A DNA stretch of 64,000 nt from CAKZLS01 sp963771545. GTDB taxonomy: Bacteria; Pseudomonadota; Alphaproteobacteria; Rhodospirillales; Defluviicoccaceae. Shown one piece after another: positions 8,868-17,481 of this stretch; position 1 is the first letter of the stretch, and each line of letters starts with the position of its first letter. The translations under genes and the position numbers were made by a program. The DNA is taken from positions 1,054,001-1,118,000 of the forward strand of contig CAVYTX010000002.1 of NCBI GenBank assembly GCA_963771545.1, given 5' to 3'. Under the pieces are notes generated by a model. That model was given only the letters and a program-made list of their open reading frames with translations. It searched no databases and was not told the origin of the DNA.

Positions 8868-9866
8868 TTACCAGCGGACCAACGCGGCTCCCCAAGTGAG
8901 GCCGCCGCCCATCGCTTCCATCAGCACTAGATCGCCTCGCTTGATCCGGCCGTCTCGTATTCCCTGGTCGAGCGCAAGAGGAATCGACGCCGCCGACGTA
9001 TTGGCGTGGCGGTCTACTGTGACAATCACTCGATCCAGGGTAATGCCCAGCTTTCGCACGACACCATCGATGATCCGTTGGTTGGCTTGATGCGGGACAA
9101 TCCAATCGACAGCGTCGACGCCAAGCCCGTTGGCGGCCAGGGCCTCAAGGGCGACCGCGGCTAAATCAGTGACCGCATGGCGAAACACCTCGCGCCCCGA
9201 CATCCGCAGATGCCCAACCGTCCGTGTCGCGGACGGGCCTCCGTCCACATAAAGAATATCGCGATATCGACCGTCCGAATGGAGATGCGTGGAGAGGATT
9301 CCTTGAGCCCGCCCCCATCCCGCTTCGCCTTGTTTCGCCTCGTCGCACGCTCCGGCGCGCAGAATAACGGCCCCGGCGCCATCGCCGAACAGTACGCAGG
9401 TTCCCCGATCTTCCCAGTCTAGAATCCGCGAGTAGGTTTCCGCGCCGATCACCAGCGCCGTCTCGACCTGGCCGGTCTTGATAAAGTTGTCGGCCACCGT
9501 CAGGCCGTAGACAAATCCAGAGCAAACAGCCTGAATGTCAAAGGCAATGCCGTCATTTACCCCCAACTCCGCCTGCACGCGGGTAGCGGTGGCCGGAAAC
9601 GTGTCGTCGGGCGTGGTGGTGCAGACGACAATCAGATCAATAGCGTTGGCCGAAAGCTCGGCGTGCTTCAGCGCGCGTTCGCTCGCCCGCAGCGCCAAGT
9701 CGGAAGTCAGCTCTCCGTCCGCCGCGATGTGACGCTGCTTGATGCCCGTCCGGGCGGCGATCCATTCGTCCGAGGTATCCAGTTTTTCGGCCAACTCGGC
9801 ATTGGTGATAACCTGCTCCGGAAGATAGGAACCGCATCCGACAATTCGCGATCGAATGGTATTCAT
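8868..9866 (-). CDS. fabH: Beta-ketoacyl-ACP synthase III
   Basis: Catalyses the first condensation of fatty acid synthesis, acetyl-CoA with malonyl-ACP. With the ATG at 9866 (MNTIRSRIVGCGSYLPEQ) the protein has 332 residues, normal for FabH. The catalytic triad is visible: Cys115 in IQAVCSGFVYGL, His259 in IVPHQANQRI and Asn289 in DRHANTSAASI. The frame is open further upstream into plsX but the added residues have no FabH character. The ATG overlaps the plsX stop by one base (TAATG), so translation is coupled. Confidence 0.95.
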   Translation of the reverse strand: MNTIRSRIVGCGSYLPEQVITNAELAEKLDTSDEWIAARTGIKQRHIAADGELTSDLALRASERALKHAELSANAIDLIVVCTTTPDDTFPATATRVQAELGVNDGIAFDIQAVCSGFVYGLTVADNFIKTGQVETALVIGAETYSRILDWEDRGTCVLFGDGAGAVILRAGACDEAKQGEAGWGRAQGILSTHLHSDGRYRDILYVDGGPSATRTVGHLRMSGREVFRHAVTDLAAVALEALAANGLGVDAVDWIVPHQANQRIIDGVVRKLGITLDRVIVTVDRHANTSAASIPLALDQGIRDGRIKRGDLVLMEAMGGGLTWGAALVRW

Positions 9867-10942
9867 TATCCGGTTGCCACTTTCGAATTGACTGAAAAAT
9901 CGGCATTCAACTTGGCAAAGTCTTCCTTGATACCCTCGTTGACCTTGTCGCGAACAAGCTCTACCGCGACGTGAACGGCATTCGAAAATCCAAGTGCATC
10001 GGTACCGCCGTGGCTTTTGACGCAAACGCCATTGAGCCCCAGGAACATGGCGCCATCGTGTCTGCGGGGATCGATGTTCGCGCGCATGCCTCTAAGCGCC
10101 GGTCCCGCCAGCAACGCACCCAGGCGCGCCATCGGTGAACTCGTCAGCGCGGTCTTGAGATAGTAACTAAACAGCTTTGAGGTGCCTTCGAGCGTTTTCA
10201 AAGCGACGTTTCCCGTAAAACCGTCGGTGACGATGACATCGACCGTTCCCGCCCCTATGTCGGTTCCCTCGACGAAGCCGTCGAAATGAAACGAAAGGTC
10301 GCTTTCCTGAAGAATGGCCGCGGCTTTCTTCACGGCGACGTTTCCTTTCAGGTCCTCCTCGCCAATGTTCAAAATGGCGACGGTGGGTCGTTCCAGACCA
10401 AGGACTTTACGAGAAAAAACCTCGCCCATGACCGCGAACTGGACGAGGTTATTTTCATCGCATTCAACATTCGCACCCAAGTCCAACATAACGGTCCGTC
10501 CCCGGCGAGTGGGGAAAACCGTCGCGATGGCCGGCCGGTCAACGCCGGGTAAGGTCTTCAGCACGTACTTCGCCATGGCCATCAAAGCGCCGGTGTTTCC
10601 AGCCGAAACGACGGCATCGGCCTCGCCCGAGCCAACCGCGTCGATGGCCTTGCGCATACTCGACTGACGTCCCGTTCTGAGGGCGACCGAGGGTTTCTCG
10701 CCACTCCCCACCACATCGATCGTGTCGCGGATCTCCGCGACGAATTTAACGTTCGGGTAGCGGTCCAGAAGGGGCCGCAACTGACGCTCACGACCGAAAA
10801 GGAGGAACCGTACACCCGGATGTCGGGCCAAATTCAGGTTGATGCCCTCGACAACCATGTCGGGAGCATTGTCGCCGCCCATGGCATCAACGGAGATTGT
10901 TGGCGGTGTAGACAATGGAGACGTCGCCCTAGCTACTGACAT
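9866..10942 (-). CDS. plsX: Phosphate acyltransferase PlsX
   Basis: Converts acyl-ACP to acyl-phosphate, feeding PlsY in phospholipid synthesis; peripheral membrane enzyme. Family marks are ISVDAMGGDNAPDMVVEG near the start, LLFGRE, SMRKAIDAVGSGEADAVVSA, GNTGALMAMAKYVLKTL, VMLDLGANVECDENNLVQFA and a C-terminal AMFLGLNGVCVKSHGG. I take the ATG at 10942; a GTG three codons upstream at 10951 is an equal possibility because neither has a strong ribosome site. About 358 aa. Operon plsX-fabH with one-base overlap. Confidence 0.93.
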   Translation of the reverse strand: MSVARATSPLSTPPTISVDAMGGDNAPDMVVEGINLNLARHPGVRFLLFGRERQLRPLLDRYPNVKFVAEIRDTIDVVGSGEKPSVALRTGRQSSMRKAIDAVGSGEADAVVSAGNTGALMAMAKYVLKTLPGVDRPAIATVFPTRRGRTVMLDLGANVECDENNLVQFAVMGEVFSRKVLGLERPTVAILNIGEEDLKGNVAVKKAAAILQESDLSFHFDGFVEGTDIGAGTVDVIVTDGFTGNVALKTLEGTSKLFSYYLKTALTSSPMARLGALLAGPALRGMRANIDPRRHDGAMFLGLNGVCVKSHGGTDALGFSNAVHVAVELVRDKVNEGIKEDFAKLNADFSVNSKVATG

Positions 10943-11212
10943 GCGCACCACGCTCGCAAGGATCTCTTAATGTGGGATCCCAGCGGTCGACAGAAAACCC
11001 AAAAATCATAGAGATCGCCACGTAAATAGACCATCCTGGTTCGGCCGACAATCACATCGTGAGCGAACCCGTGCTCACCACGGGAACCATTAGGTTGCGG
11101 AGAAGTCCGAAAAAAGTATGCCAGAGAAACCCTCGCGCTGTAGCGGCGCTTTCAAAGCATAACGGCAAGAGCGCGACTTACTTAAACAAAATCGAGACTA
11201 AGGGCAAGTCCG
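10943..11212. other. Intergenic region without a gene between DUF177 and plsX
   Basis: About 270 bases that in some relatives hold rpmF (ribosomal protein L32). I translated the minus strand here and see no L32-like sequence and no other convincing reading frame. It probably carries the plsX promoter. A short open frame on the plus strand at 11059-11247 has no recognisable character. Confidence 0.5.
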
Positions 11213-11791
11213 TCACCCTCTCTTTTTCATCCTCTCTTTTACGGTAGCTAAAGCGGCGAAACGATTGGGCGGCTCGCTTTCGTCGTAAGTTTGTCCGCGC
11301 CTCAACGTCAGTTCATCGAGTTTGGCTCCTGGCGCACGCGGAAACGGATTCAACTCCAGCGCAAGCTGCTCTGCGGCAGCCTCTCCCACGTCTACGGCAC
11401 CGTCGATAATAGGCTCCGGAAGATCATCGCTGTCCAGACTAAGAAAAATTTCGTGGCCACCATTGTCTACGCTGGACCACTCATCGCTGTTGTCCGTACC
11501 GTACTCGCGGGAAAAATCCACATCGATTCGCTGGATGACGTCAGCCAAGGAAACGACGCATTGCTGTGACACCATCGCTTCCAAACGTGCATGAAGGTGG
11601 ATCCTGGAATGGTCCGCGCCGCGGGTCAATGTACCGCCCGCCACCAACAATTCGATTGACAGCACACGGAACCGCCTTGCCAAGGCGCTCCGCTCTTGGG
11701 CATTCGCTTCGACGGTGAATGTGCGTCCCCGCGGTTCGATGTTTTCGACATAGATCAACCTGCGGAATTCCGGCTCAGCCGGGGCGCTCAA
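11213..11791 (-). CDS. DUF177 (YceD-like) protein, 23S rRNA accumulation family
   Basis: A 192-residue protein of the DUF177/YceD family, linked in E. coli and plants to accumulation of 23S rRNA; here function is by family only. The N-terminus (FRRLIYVENIEPRGRTFTVE) and the middle segment RIHLHARLEAMVSQQCVVSL, then an acidic stretch and ELNPFPRAPGA, fit the family. The best start is a TTG at 11789-11791 with a strong AGGAGAGGG seven bases upstream. It overlaps the end of the CBP3-like gene by 4 bases and precedes plsX, the usual alphaproteobacterial order. Confidence 0.82.
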   Translation of the reverse strand: MSAPAEPEFRRLIYVENIEPRGRTFTVEANAQERSALARRFRVLSIELLVAGGTLTRGADHSRIHLHARLEAMVSQQCVVSLADVIQRIDVDFSREYGTDNSDEWSSVDNGGHEIFLSLDSDDLPEPIIDGAVDVGEAAAEQLALELNPFPRAPGAKLDELTLRRGQTYDESEPPNRFAALATVKERMKKRG

Positions 11792-12348
11792 CGACCCTCT
11801 CCTGAAGTACAATCCGGCGGCGGCCCAAAACTCACCGTGCCCGACAAGAAGGACCGAGTCGTTTGTGCATCCATCAATACGGTCTCGCGGCGGACATATT
11901 CGGCCACAGCGGTGACCTGCCTGTCCGTGGGAGTGCTTTTGCGGAACAGATTTCGGCGAAGCGCCGCGATTAGATCTTCGTTGCCCGAGGCCTCCAAGGC
12001 AGCATCGTAGGCGGCCAAACGCCCATAGAAACCCTGCGCCATCCCTTTTACGCGTTTTCCAACACCGATGTCGCCCACGCCCATTTCCCGTAGATTTTGA
12101 TCCATGTCCGCGAACATCAGATCAAATATTTCCTGTGCAAGATCCGCCGTAACGTCACCATCACCCTTAAGCCGGCGCAGAACCAAGGCGGCATGCAGGG
12201 CGATCATGTCAAACCTCCCATCAGGCGTATCTCCAACACCGCAATGGATATAAAAGGCGGGCAGCCGGGATTGTTCAACCAGAAGCAAGTAAATGCGGTG
12301 CGCTGCGTTCTTAACTGCGGAGTCCCGGAAGAATCTCGGAAATTTCAT
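11788..12348 (-). CDS. Ubiquinol-cytochrome c chaperone (CBP3/UQCC1 family)
   Basis: About 186 residues, all-helical. The family is known in mitochondria as an assembly factor for cytochrome b of the bc1 complex, and alphaproteobacteria keep a homologue at this position. Telling segments: AFYIHCGVGDTPDGRFDMIA, ALVLRRLKGDGDVTADLAQE and LFDLMFADMDQNLREMGVGD-like text (read IFDLMFADMDQNLREMG), then VKGMAQGFYGRLAAYDAAL. I chose the ATG at 12348 (MKFPRFFRDSAV); a TTG at 12387 would add 13 residues. Overlaps the DUF177 start; divergent from bamE. Confidence 0.85.
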   Translation of the reverse strand: MKFPRFFRDSAVKNAAHRIYLLLVEQSRLPAFYIHCGVGDTPDGRFDMIALHAALVLRRLKGDGDVTADLAQEIFDLMFADMDQNLREMGVGDIGVGKRVKGMAQGFYGRLAAYDAALEASGNEDLIAALRRNLFRKSTPTDRQVTAVAEYVRRETVLMDAQTTRSFLSGTVSFGPPPDCTSGEGR

Positions 12349-12504
12349 GACTCGGTTCACCAATCCTGGACAGGATACATTTAACAATAATTGACAAAGC
12401 GGACTTGCCGGTGCAATGAATTAAACGTCTCACCTGGAATTGGTTCGTAAGCCGGTTTGGATTGAATCAGCCTCTTTGTTGAACGTGCGGCGTGTTGAAA
12501 AGAA

Positions 12505-12996
12505 ATGTGGAACCATATCCCGCGCAGTCAACGATCACGACGTTTCAAAATGGGCTTAACCGCAATTGTGCTGTGCGCCGGTCTCGTTGGTTGCGGTGGT
12601 AGAGTAGATACACACGGAGATAAACTCGAATCCGATCGCCTGTCGGAGGTGGTTGCGGGTCAGCACACGCGGGATGACGTCGCGGCAATTCTTGGTTCGC
12701 CGTCAACGACCTCCGCGTTCGACGGAGAAGCTTGGTATTACATTAGCAATCGAACGGAAACTTTCGCGTTTCTCGCTCCCGAGGTTACCGAACAACAGGT
12801 TGTCGTGCTTAAATTCAACAATGAAGGCATAGTCACGAACATCGACACCTTGGGCCTCGATCAACGACGCGACGTCGAGATCGTGGATCGGGAAACGCCG
12901 ACCGTGGGAAACGACATAACTATTCTCGATGAGTTTATTGGAAACATCGGCCGATTTGGTGGCGGCGAAACAGATGACAGGCTGCCCGGCCAGTAG
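12505..12996 (+). CDS. bamE: Outer membrane assembly lipoprotein BamE
   Basis: Small lipoprotein of the BAM complex that inserts beta-barrel proteins into the outer membrane. The signal peptide ends in a lipobox, CAGLVGC, with the lipidated Cys at residue 30 when the ATG at 12505 is used; an internal ATG at 12550 is also possible. The SmpA/OmlA domain is clear: LSEVVAGQHTRDDVAAILGS, PSTTSAFDGEAWYYISNRTE and VVVLKFNNEGIVTNID. The C-terminal tail (about 40 residues, Gly/Asp-rich) is beyond the core domain. 163 aa. A strong terminator follows. Confidence 0.93.
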   Translation: MWNHIPRSQRSRRFKMGLTAIVLCAGLVGCGGRVDTHGDKLESDRLSEVVAGQHTRDDVAAILGSPSTTSAFDGEAWYYISNRTETFAFLAPEVTEQQVVVLKFNNEGIVTNIDTLGLDQRRDVEIVDRETPTVGNDITILDEFIGNIGRFGGGETDDRLPGQ

Positions 12997-13020
12997 TTCT
13001 CAATCGTTGGTATCCGACCT

Positions 13021-13055
13021 AAAAAACCCCGCAAGAAGATCCTTGCGGGGTTTTC
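13021..13055. terminator. Bidirectional rho-independent terminator between bamE and hppA
   Basis: AAAAAACCCCGCAAG, an 5-base loop region, then CTTGCGGGGTTTT: a perfect GC-rich stem flanked by A-run on one side and T-run on the other. It can end transcription from both convergent genes. Confidence 0.93.
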
Positions 13056-13077
13056 CGTTTCTGGCCGAACGATCGGT

Positions 13078-15180
13078 TTAGTGAGCCAACACCGCCAGCA
13101 AGAGCAGCGCGACAATGTTGGTGATCTTGATCATCGGGTTGACCGCGGGACCGGCCGTGTCCTTATAGGGGTCGCCCACGGTGTCGCCCGTTACAGCGGC
13201 CTTATGAGCTTCCGAGCCCTTACCGCCGTAGTTGCCATCCTCGATGTACTTCTTAGCGTTGTCCCAAGCCCCGCCGCCGGCGGTCATCGAAATGGCGACG
13301 AACAAGCCCGTGACAATCACGCCAAGCAGCATAGAGCCGACGGCGGCGAACGCGGCCGCTTTTCCGGCGATGGCGAGGATAATGACGAATAAGACGATCG
13401 GGGCCAGCACCGGCAGCAAGGATGGAATGATCATCTCCTTGATGGCCGCCTTGGTGAGCATATCCACGCACCGGCCATATTCGGGACGACCGGTTCCTTC
13501 CATGATCCCCGGGATCTCCTTGAATTGCCGCCGAACCTCGACCACCACCGCACTGGCGGCCCGCCCCACGGCGGTCATGCCCAGTGCTCCAAAGAGGTAA
13601 GGGAGCAATCCGCCGATCAATAGGCCGACGACCACGTATGGATTCGACAACGAGAAGTCGATCTTAAGGTCGGCGAAATACGGGTAACGCGCCGGGTCGG
13701 AACCGAAGAAGGTCAAGTCCTGGGTGTACGCCGCGAACAGCACCAGAGCGCCCAGGCCGGCGGAACCGATGGCGTATCCCTTGGTCACCGCCTTGGTGGT
13801 GTTGCCGACCGCGTCCAAGGCATCCGTGGTCTTTCTGACCTCGGCCTCCAGATCGGCCATTTCGGCGATGCCGCCGGCGTTGTCCGTAACCGGTCCATAA
13901 GCATCCAGCGCCACGACCATGCCCGCCAACGCCAGCATTGCGGACACCGCAATGGCAATTCCGAACAGACCGGCGAGGAGGTAGGTAATGATGATCGCGG
14001 CACAGATGAGAAGAGCCGGGATAGCGGTGGCCTCCATGGAGATGGCCAGTCCCTGGATGATATTGGTGCCGTGGCCCGTTTGGGACGCGGCGGCGATCGA
14101 CCTGACCGGACGGAAATTGGTTCCGGTGTAATACTCCGTTACCCAGATGATCAGGCCGGTCAGAACCAGTCCGGTTACGCCGCAGAAAAACAACGCCCAT
14201 CCGGTGAAGGTCTTGGCGCCGACGGTGTATTCGGTGCCGAGTCCGACCACCCATGCGGTGATTGGGAGCAACAGCACCGCGGAAATCACCGCACAACCCA
14301 CGAAGCCCTTATACAAAGCCCCCATGATACTGTTGTTGGCGCCCAGCTTGACGAAGAACGTGGACCCCACGCAAGCCAGGAGGCAAACGCCGCCGATCGC
14401 GAGCGGATACATCATCATGTCACTCATGGCGTCGGTGCCGTAGAAGAAGATCGAGCCCAAGACCATGGTCGCCACTATCGAGACCACGTAAGTCTCGAAC
14501 AGGTCGGCGGCCATGCCGGCGCAGTCGCCGACGTTGTCACCCACGTTATCGGCGATGACCGCCGGATTACGTGGATCGTCCTCGGGAATGCCGGCCTCGA
14601 CCTTACCGACCAGGTCGGCACCCACGTCGGCGCCCTTGGTAAAGATACCGCCACCCAGTCGGGCGAAGATGGAAATGAGCGATGCGCCAAAGCCCAGTCC
14701 CACCAACGGATCAATCAATGCCCGCCCCTCGGCGCCCATGGCGAGCAGCAATCCGTAGTACACGGCGATGGCCAGCAATGCCAGTCCGGCCACCAGCATA
14801 CCGGTCACCGCGCCCGCCTTGAACGCGACGGACAAGCCCTCGCCGAGGCCCTTACGGGCGGCATCGGCGACGCGAACATTGGCGCGCACCGACACATTCA
14901 TGCCGATGTAGCCGGTAGCGCCGGAGAGCACGGCGCCGATGGCGAAACCAAGCGCCACCGTCCAATCCAAGGCAATGACAAGAATTACCGCGACAACGAT
15001 GCCGACGATGCCGATGGTCAGGTACTGACGGTTAAGATAGGCGGCCGCCCCCTCCTGCACCGCGCCGGAGATCTCTTGCATCCGCGCGGTGCCGGCGCTA
15101 GCGCCGAGCACGGAGCGGCTGGCGTAGACGCCATAAGCCAACGCCACGATCCCCGAGAGGATGACAATAAAATAAACCAT
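13078..15180 (-). CDS. hppA: Proton-translocating membrane pyrophosphatase (K+-independent type)
   Basis: A 700-residue membrane protein with about 16 transmembrane segments that couples PPi hydrolysis to H+ export. The active-site signatures are present: FTKGADVGADLVGKVEAGIP and EDDPRNPAVIADNVGDNVGD, and near the C-terminus DTVGDPYKDTAGPAVNP. The segment GNTTKAVTKGYAIGS has Lys where K+-dependent enzymes have Ala, which predicts potassium independence (family knowledge from the R. rubrum type enzyme). Start: ATG at 15180, with AGGGA 11 bases upstream; the frame is open further upstream but without homology. Convergent with bamE. Confidence 0.96.
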   Translation of the reverse strand: MVYFIVILSGIVALAYGVYASRSVLGASAGTARMQEISGAVQEGAAAYLNRQYLTIGIVGIVVAVILVIALDWTVALGFAIGAVLSGATGYIGMNVSVRANVRVADAARKGLGEGLSVAFKAGAVTGMLVAGLALLAIAVYYGLLLAMGAEGRALIDPLVGLGFGASLISIFARLGGGIFTKGADVGADLVGKVEAGIPEDDPRNPAVIADNVGDNVGDCAGMAADLFETYVVSIVATMVLGSIFFYGTDAMSDMMMYPLAIGGVCLLACVGSTFFVKLGANNSIMGALYKGFVGCAVISAVLLLPITAWVVGLGTEYTVGAKTFTGWALFFCGVTGLVLTGLIIWVTEYYTGTNFRPVRSIAAASQTGHGTNIIQGLAISMEATAIPALLICAAIIITYLLAGLFGIAIAVSAMLALAGMVVALDAYGPVTDNAGGIAEMADLEAEVRKTTDALDAVGNTTKAVTKGYAIGSAGLGALVLFAAYTQDLTFFGSDPARYPYFADLKIDFSLSNPYVVVGLLIGGLLPYLFGALGMTAVGRAASAVVVEVRRQFKEIPGIMEGTGRPEYGRCVDMLTKAAIKEMIIPSLLPVLAPIVLFVIILAIAGKAAAFAAVGSMLLGVIVTGLFVAISMTAGGGAWDNAKKYIEDGNYGGKGSEAHKAAVTGDTVGDPYKDTAGPAVNPMIKITNIVALLLLAVLAH

Positions 15181-15519
15181 GCTGATTGGTCCCTTTTTTT
15201 GGTTTAGACGCGCCGCCGGGAACCAATGGAATAACCCCCTCCCGCGACGCATCGGACGTTCTGTCTTCAATAAATCTGGCGAAAAATGCCAGATGCTGCG
15301 CGAGAACGCAACACGCGAGTGTTGCAACGCAGCAATCTTTTTGACTGCTCTGAACCTTGCGGCTCGGCATTCACTCGGCGGGAGTGTTTGACCGAAGCAG
15401 AGACAATTGCGTTTTCCACAAATCCGTTCGGGGAAAAGGCATCTCGCGCCCTCATCTTGCGACCCATATGTCGCCCGAACTGACTATAAGAAACGGGAAT
15501 TCCGGGTTGCTATCGGCAT
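15181..15519. other. hppA leader / thiL-hppA intergenic region with three short hairpins
   Basis: No gene seen. Three perfect small inverted repeats are spaced along it: ATCTGGC/GCCAGAT (15274-15294), GCAACAC/GTGTTGC (15308-15325) and CACTC/GAGTG (15372-15386). None is followed by a convincing T-run on the minus strand, so they are not obvious terminators. They could be part of a structured 5' leader of hppA or chance. Confidence 0.35.
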
Positions 15520-16542
15520 TCAAAAATGCTGGTAGCCGCGTCTGCTCAGGCTCATTGGAAGGCCATCCACCCCCTGCACGCATACCGTTGCTTTAGCGCC
15601 CCTAGCAGTTTGTTCATCAACGCGGCCGATGGCCGTCAACGGGGTGCCCAGGGCGTTGGAGATTGTCCGTATCGTGTCGGCGGACACGGGCGGCGCCGTG
15701 AAGACCAGCTCGTAGTCGTCTCCACCCGTCAACGCCACGGCGAGCAGATCAGGGTTGGAATCGATTGCGGCCACAACGGACGGGGAAAGCGGCACTTGAA
15801 AAGCGTTGATGGTTGCCGATAAATTCGACGCCACGCAAATGTGTCCCAGATCGGCGACCAAACCATCGGATATGTCCGCAACGCCGTGGGCGATCCCGAC
15901 GAGTTGCCGCCCAAGGTTTGTTCTGGCTCGAGGGAATCGATAACGATCGGCTAGCGAATTGCCGAGGTCCGCGGGCAAATTCGGCAATTCTCCGGCAATG
16001 TACTTCAAACCCAACGCCGCGTCGCCGATCGCGCCGGATACATAGACAACGTCTCCGGGTCGCGCGGCCGACCGGCGCAATTCCTCCCCCTCCCTTACCA
16101 TCCCCAATGCAGTCACGGTAATGCAGAGAGGCCCGGGCGAGGCAACGGTGTCGCCGCCGATGAGATCAATTTCCGACTCCCTCTGATCCAAAGCCAAGCG
16201 GCCGCAAAAACCCTCCAACCACGATTCCGCCTCGTCTTTATCCCAAATTCTTGGCAGCGCTAGCGACAGAGTATAGGCTTGGGGGCGAGCCCCCATTGCC
16301 GCGAGGTCCGAAAGGTTGACCGCCAGCGCTTTCGCGGCGACGGCATCGGGGGGATCGGATGGCAGAAAGTGAACACCGGAGACGACGGTGTCGGTCGTCA
16401 CCACCACGCGATGACCGGGCTCCACGGCAATGACGGCGGCATCGTCCAAGAGAGCGAATGCACCCGGCTCCCCCGCGGCCAGCGGGACGAAATAGCGGGC
16501 GATGAGTTCGAATTCGGTGAATCCATCAGCGTCCATCGGCAT
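15520..16542 (-). CDS. thiL: Thiamine-monophosphate kinase
   Basis: Phosphorylates thiamine monophosphate to the active diphosphate. With the ATG at 16542 (MPMDADGFTEFELIARYF) it has 340 residues. Family marks: FALLDDAAVIAV (metal-binding Asp pair), VVTTDTVVSGVHFLPSDPPD, KALAVNLSDLAAMGARP, DLIGGDTVASPG and ADISDGLVADLGHI, then GGDDYELVF. The start overlaps the end of nusB by 17 bases. Last gene of the rib-nusB-thiL operon. Confidence 0.94.
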   Translation of the reverse strand: MPMDADGFTEFELIARYFVPLAAGEPGAFALLDDAAVIAVEPGHRVVVTTDTVVSGVHFLPSDPPDAVAAKALAVNLSDLAAMGARPQAYTLSLALPRIWDKDEAESWLEGFCGRLALDQRESEIDLIGGDTVASPGPLCITVTALGMVREGEELRRSAARPGDVVYVSGAIGDAALGLKYIAGELPNLPADLGNSLADRYRFPRARTNLGRQLVGIAHGVADISDGLVADLGHICVASNLSATINAFQVPLSPSVVAAIDSNPDLLAVALTGGDDYELVFTAPPVSADTIRTISNALGTPLTAIGRVDEQTARGAKATVCVQGVDGLPMSLSRRGYQHF

Positions 16543-17020
16543 TATCAGGCGCCCCTTCCGCTGGTCTGAAGTTGTGCGCAAGATGGTCCAAAACCGCATT
16601 GACGAGGGCGGGCTCCTTGCCGGCGAAGAACGCGTGCGCCAGATCGACGTATTCGTTGATAACGACCTTTGAAGGCACCGCGGTAACACACTTCAGCTCG
16701 TATGCTCCCGCCCGCAGCACCGCGCGCAGAAGGATTTCAAGCCGCTCGACGGTATGCCCCTCGGCGAGAGCCGCATTCAGCGCCATGTCCATCGCCGACC
16801 GCTGGTCAGAAACGCCCAGCACCAAATCGTCAAGCATTTGGTTGTCGGGGTCGGGGAGTTCAAGCCCCGGATCGGAGCTGCACCAGCGCCTGTCCTTGAA
16901 CCCCCGGAGCACCTCCTCGGGAGGGGCATTGGCGACATCGATCTGGTAGAGGGCTTGTACGGCGGCCAAGCGCGTGGCGCTGCGTCGTCCGCGAAATGAA
17001 GCCGGCGAGCGGCTGGTCAT
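16526..17020 (-). CDS. nusB: Transcription antitermination factor NusB
   Basis: RNA-binding helical protein that acts with NusE/S10 in rRNA antitermination. 164 residues; family marks are RRSATRLAAVQALYQIDVAN at the start, ERLEILLRAVLRAGAYEL and VVINEYVDLAHAFFAGKEPA followed by LVNAVLDHLA. Overlaps ribH upstream by 4 bases and thiL downstream, the conserved ribH-nusB-thiL arrangement. Confidence 0.94.
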   Translation of the reverse strand: MTSRSPASFRGRRSATRLAAVQALYQIDVANAPPEEVLRGFKDRRWCSSDPGLELPDPDNQMLDDLVLGVSDQRSAMDMALNAALAEGHTVERLEILLRAVLRAGAYELKCVTAVPSKVVINEYVDLAHAFFAGKEPALVNAVLDHLAHNFRPAEGAPDNADGR

Positions 17021-17481
17021 TTCGGCGCCAAATGAAAAGCTTGTCTCAGCTCCATCATTCTCAGGCAGGCAAGCGCCGCTTCGGCGCCCTTGTTCTTCTC
17101 GTCAATGGCTGCGCGAACACGCGCCTGCTCGTAGGTGCCGCACGTCAAAACTCCGAAGCCAAGCGCCAAGCAATGGTCCACGGCCAAACGCATCGAGGCG
17201 TTGCTGGCCTCGCGACAGATATGGTCGTAGTGATCGGTTTCGCCGCGAATGACGCATCCAAGAGCAACAAAACCATCATAACGTTCACTTTTTCCGTCCA
17301 CTTCCATCGAGCGCACCGCCAAGCGGATGGCGGCGGGAATCTCAAAAACACCCGGAACCCAGAGTCGCGAGCTTGCCACTCCCCATTCGTCCAGAACCGC
17401 CGTTGCCCCTTCCACCAGCTGGTCGGAAATGTCTTCGTAAAATCGCGCCTCGACGATGAGAACACGGCGGCCGTCGCTCAT
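17017..17481 (-). CDS. ribH: 6,7-dimethyl-8-ribityllumazine synthase
   Basis: Penultimate step of riboflavin synthesis: condenses the pyrimidine from RibD with the butanone phosphate from RibB. 154 residues, with VLIVEARFYEDISDQLVEGA at the start, VPGVFEIPAAIRLA (substrate loop) and ALGCVIRGETDHYDHI containing the catalytic His. Overlaps both ribB (upstream, 4 bases) and nusB (downstream, 4 bases). Confidence 0.95.
   Translation of the reverse strand: MSDGRRVLIVEARFYEDISDQLVEGATAVLDEWGVASSRLWVPGVFEIPAAIRLAVRSMEVDGKSERYDGFVALGCVIRGETDHYDHICREASNASMRLAVDHCLALGFGVLTCGTYEQARVRAAIDEKNKGAEAALACLRMMELRQAFHLAPK

Noticed and set aside
11059..11247. Possible rpmF (L32) near plsX
   Set aside because: The plus-strand frame and the minus-strand translations show no L32 sequence; rpmF is often elsewhere in alphaproteobacteria.
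14071..15207. 378-codon open frame on the plus strand
   Set aside because: It is the antisense of hppA; its residues (many His, Gly, Gln, Asp) have the look of a complement shadow and no domain.
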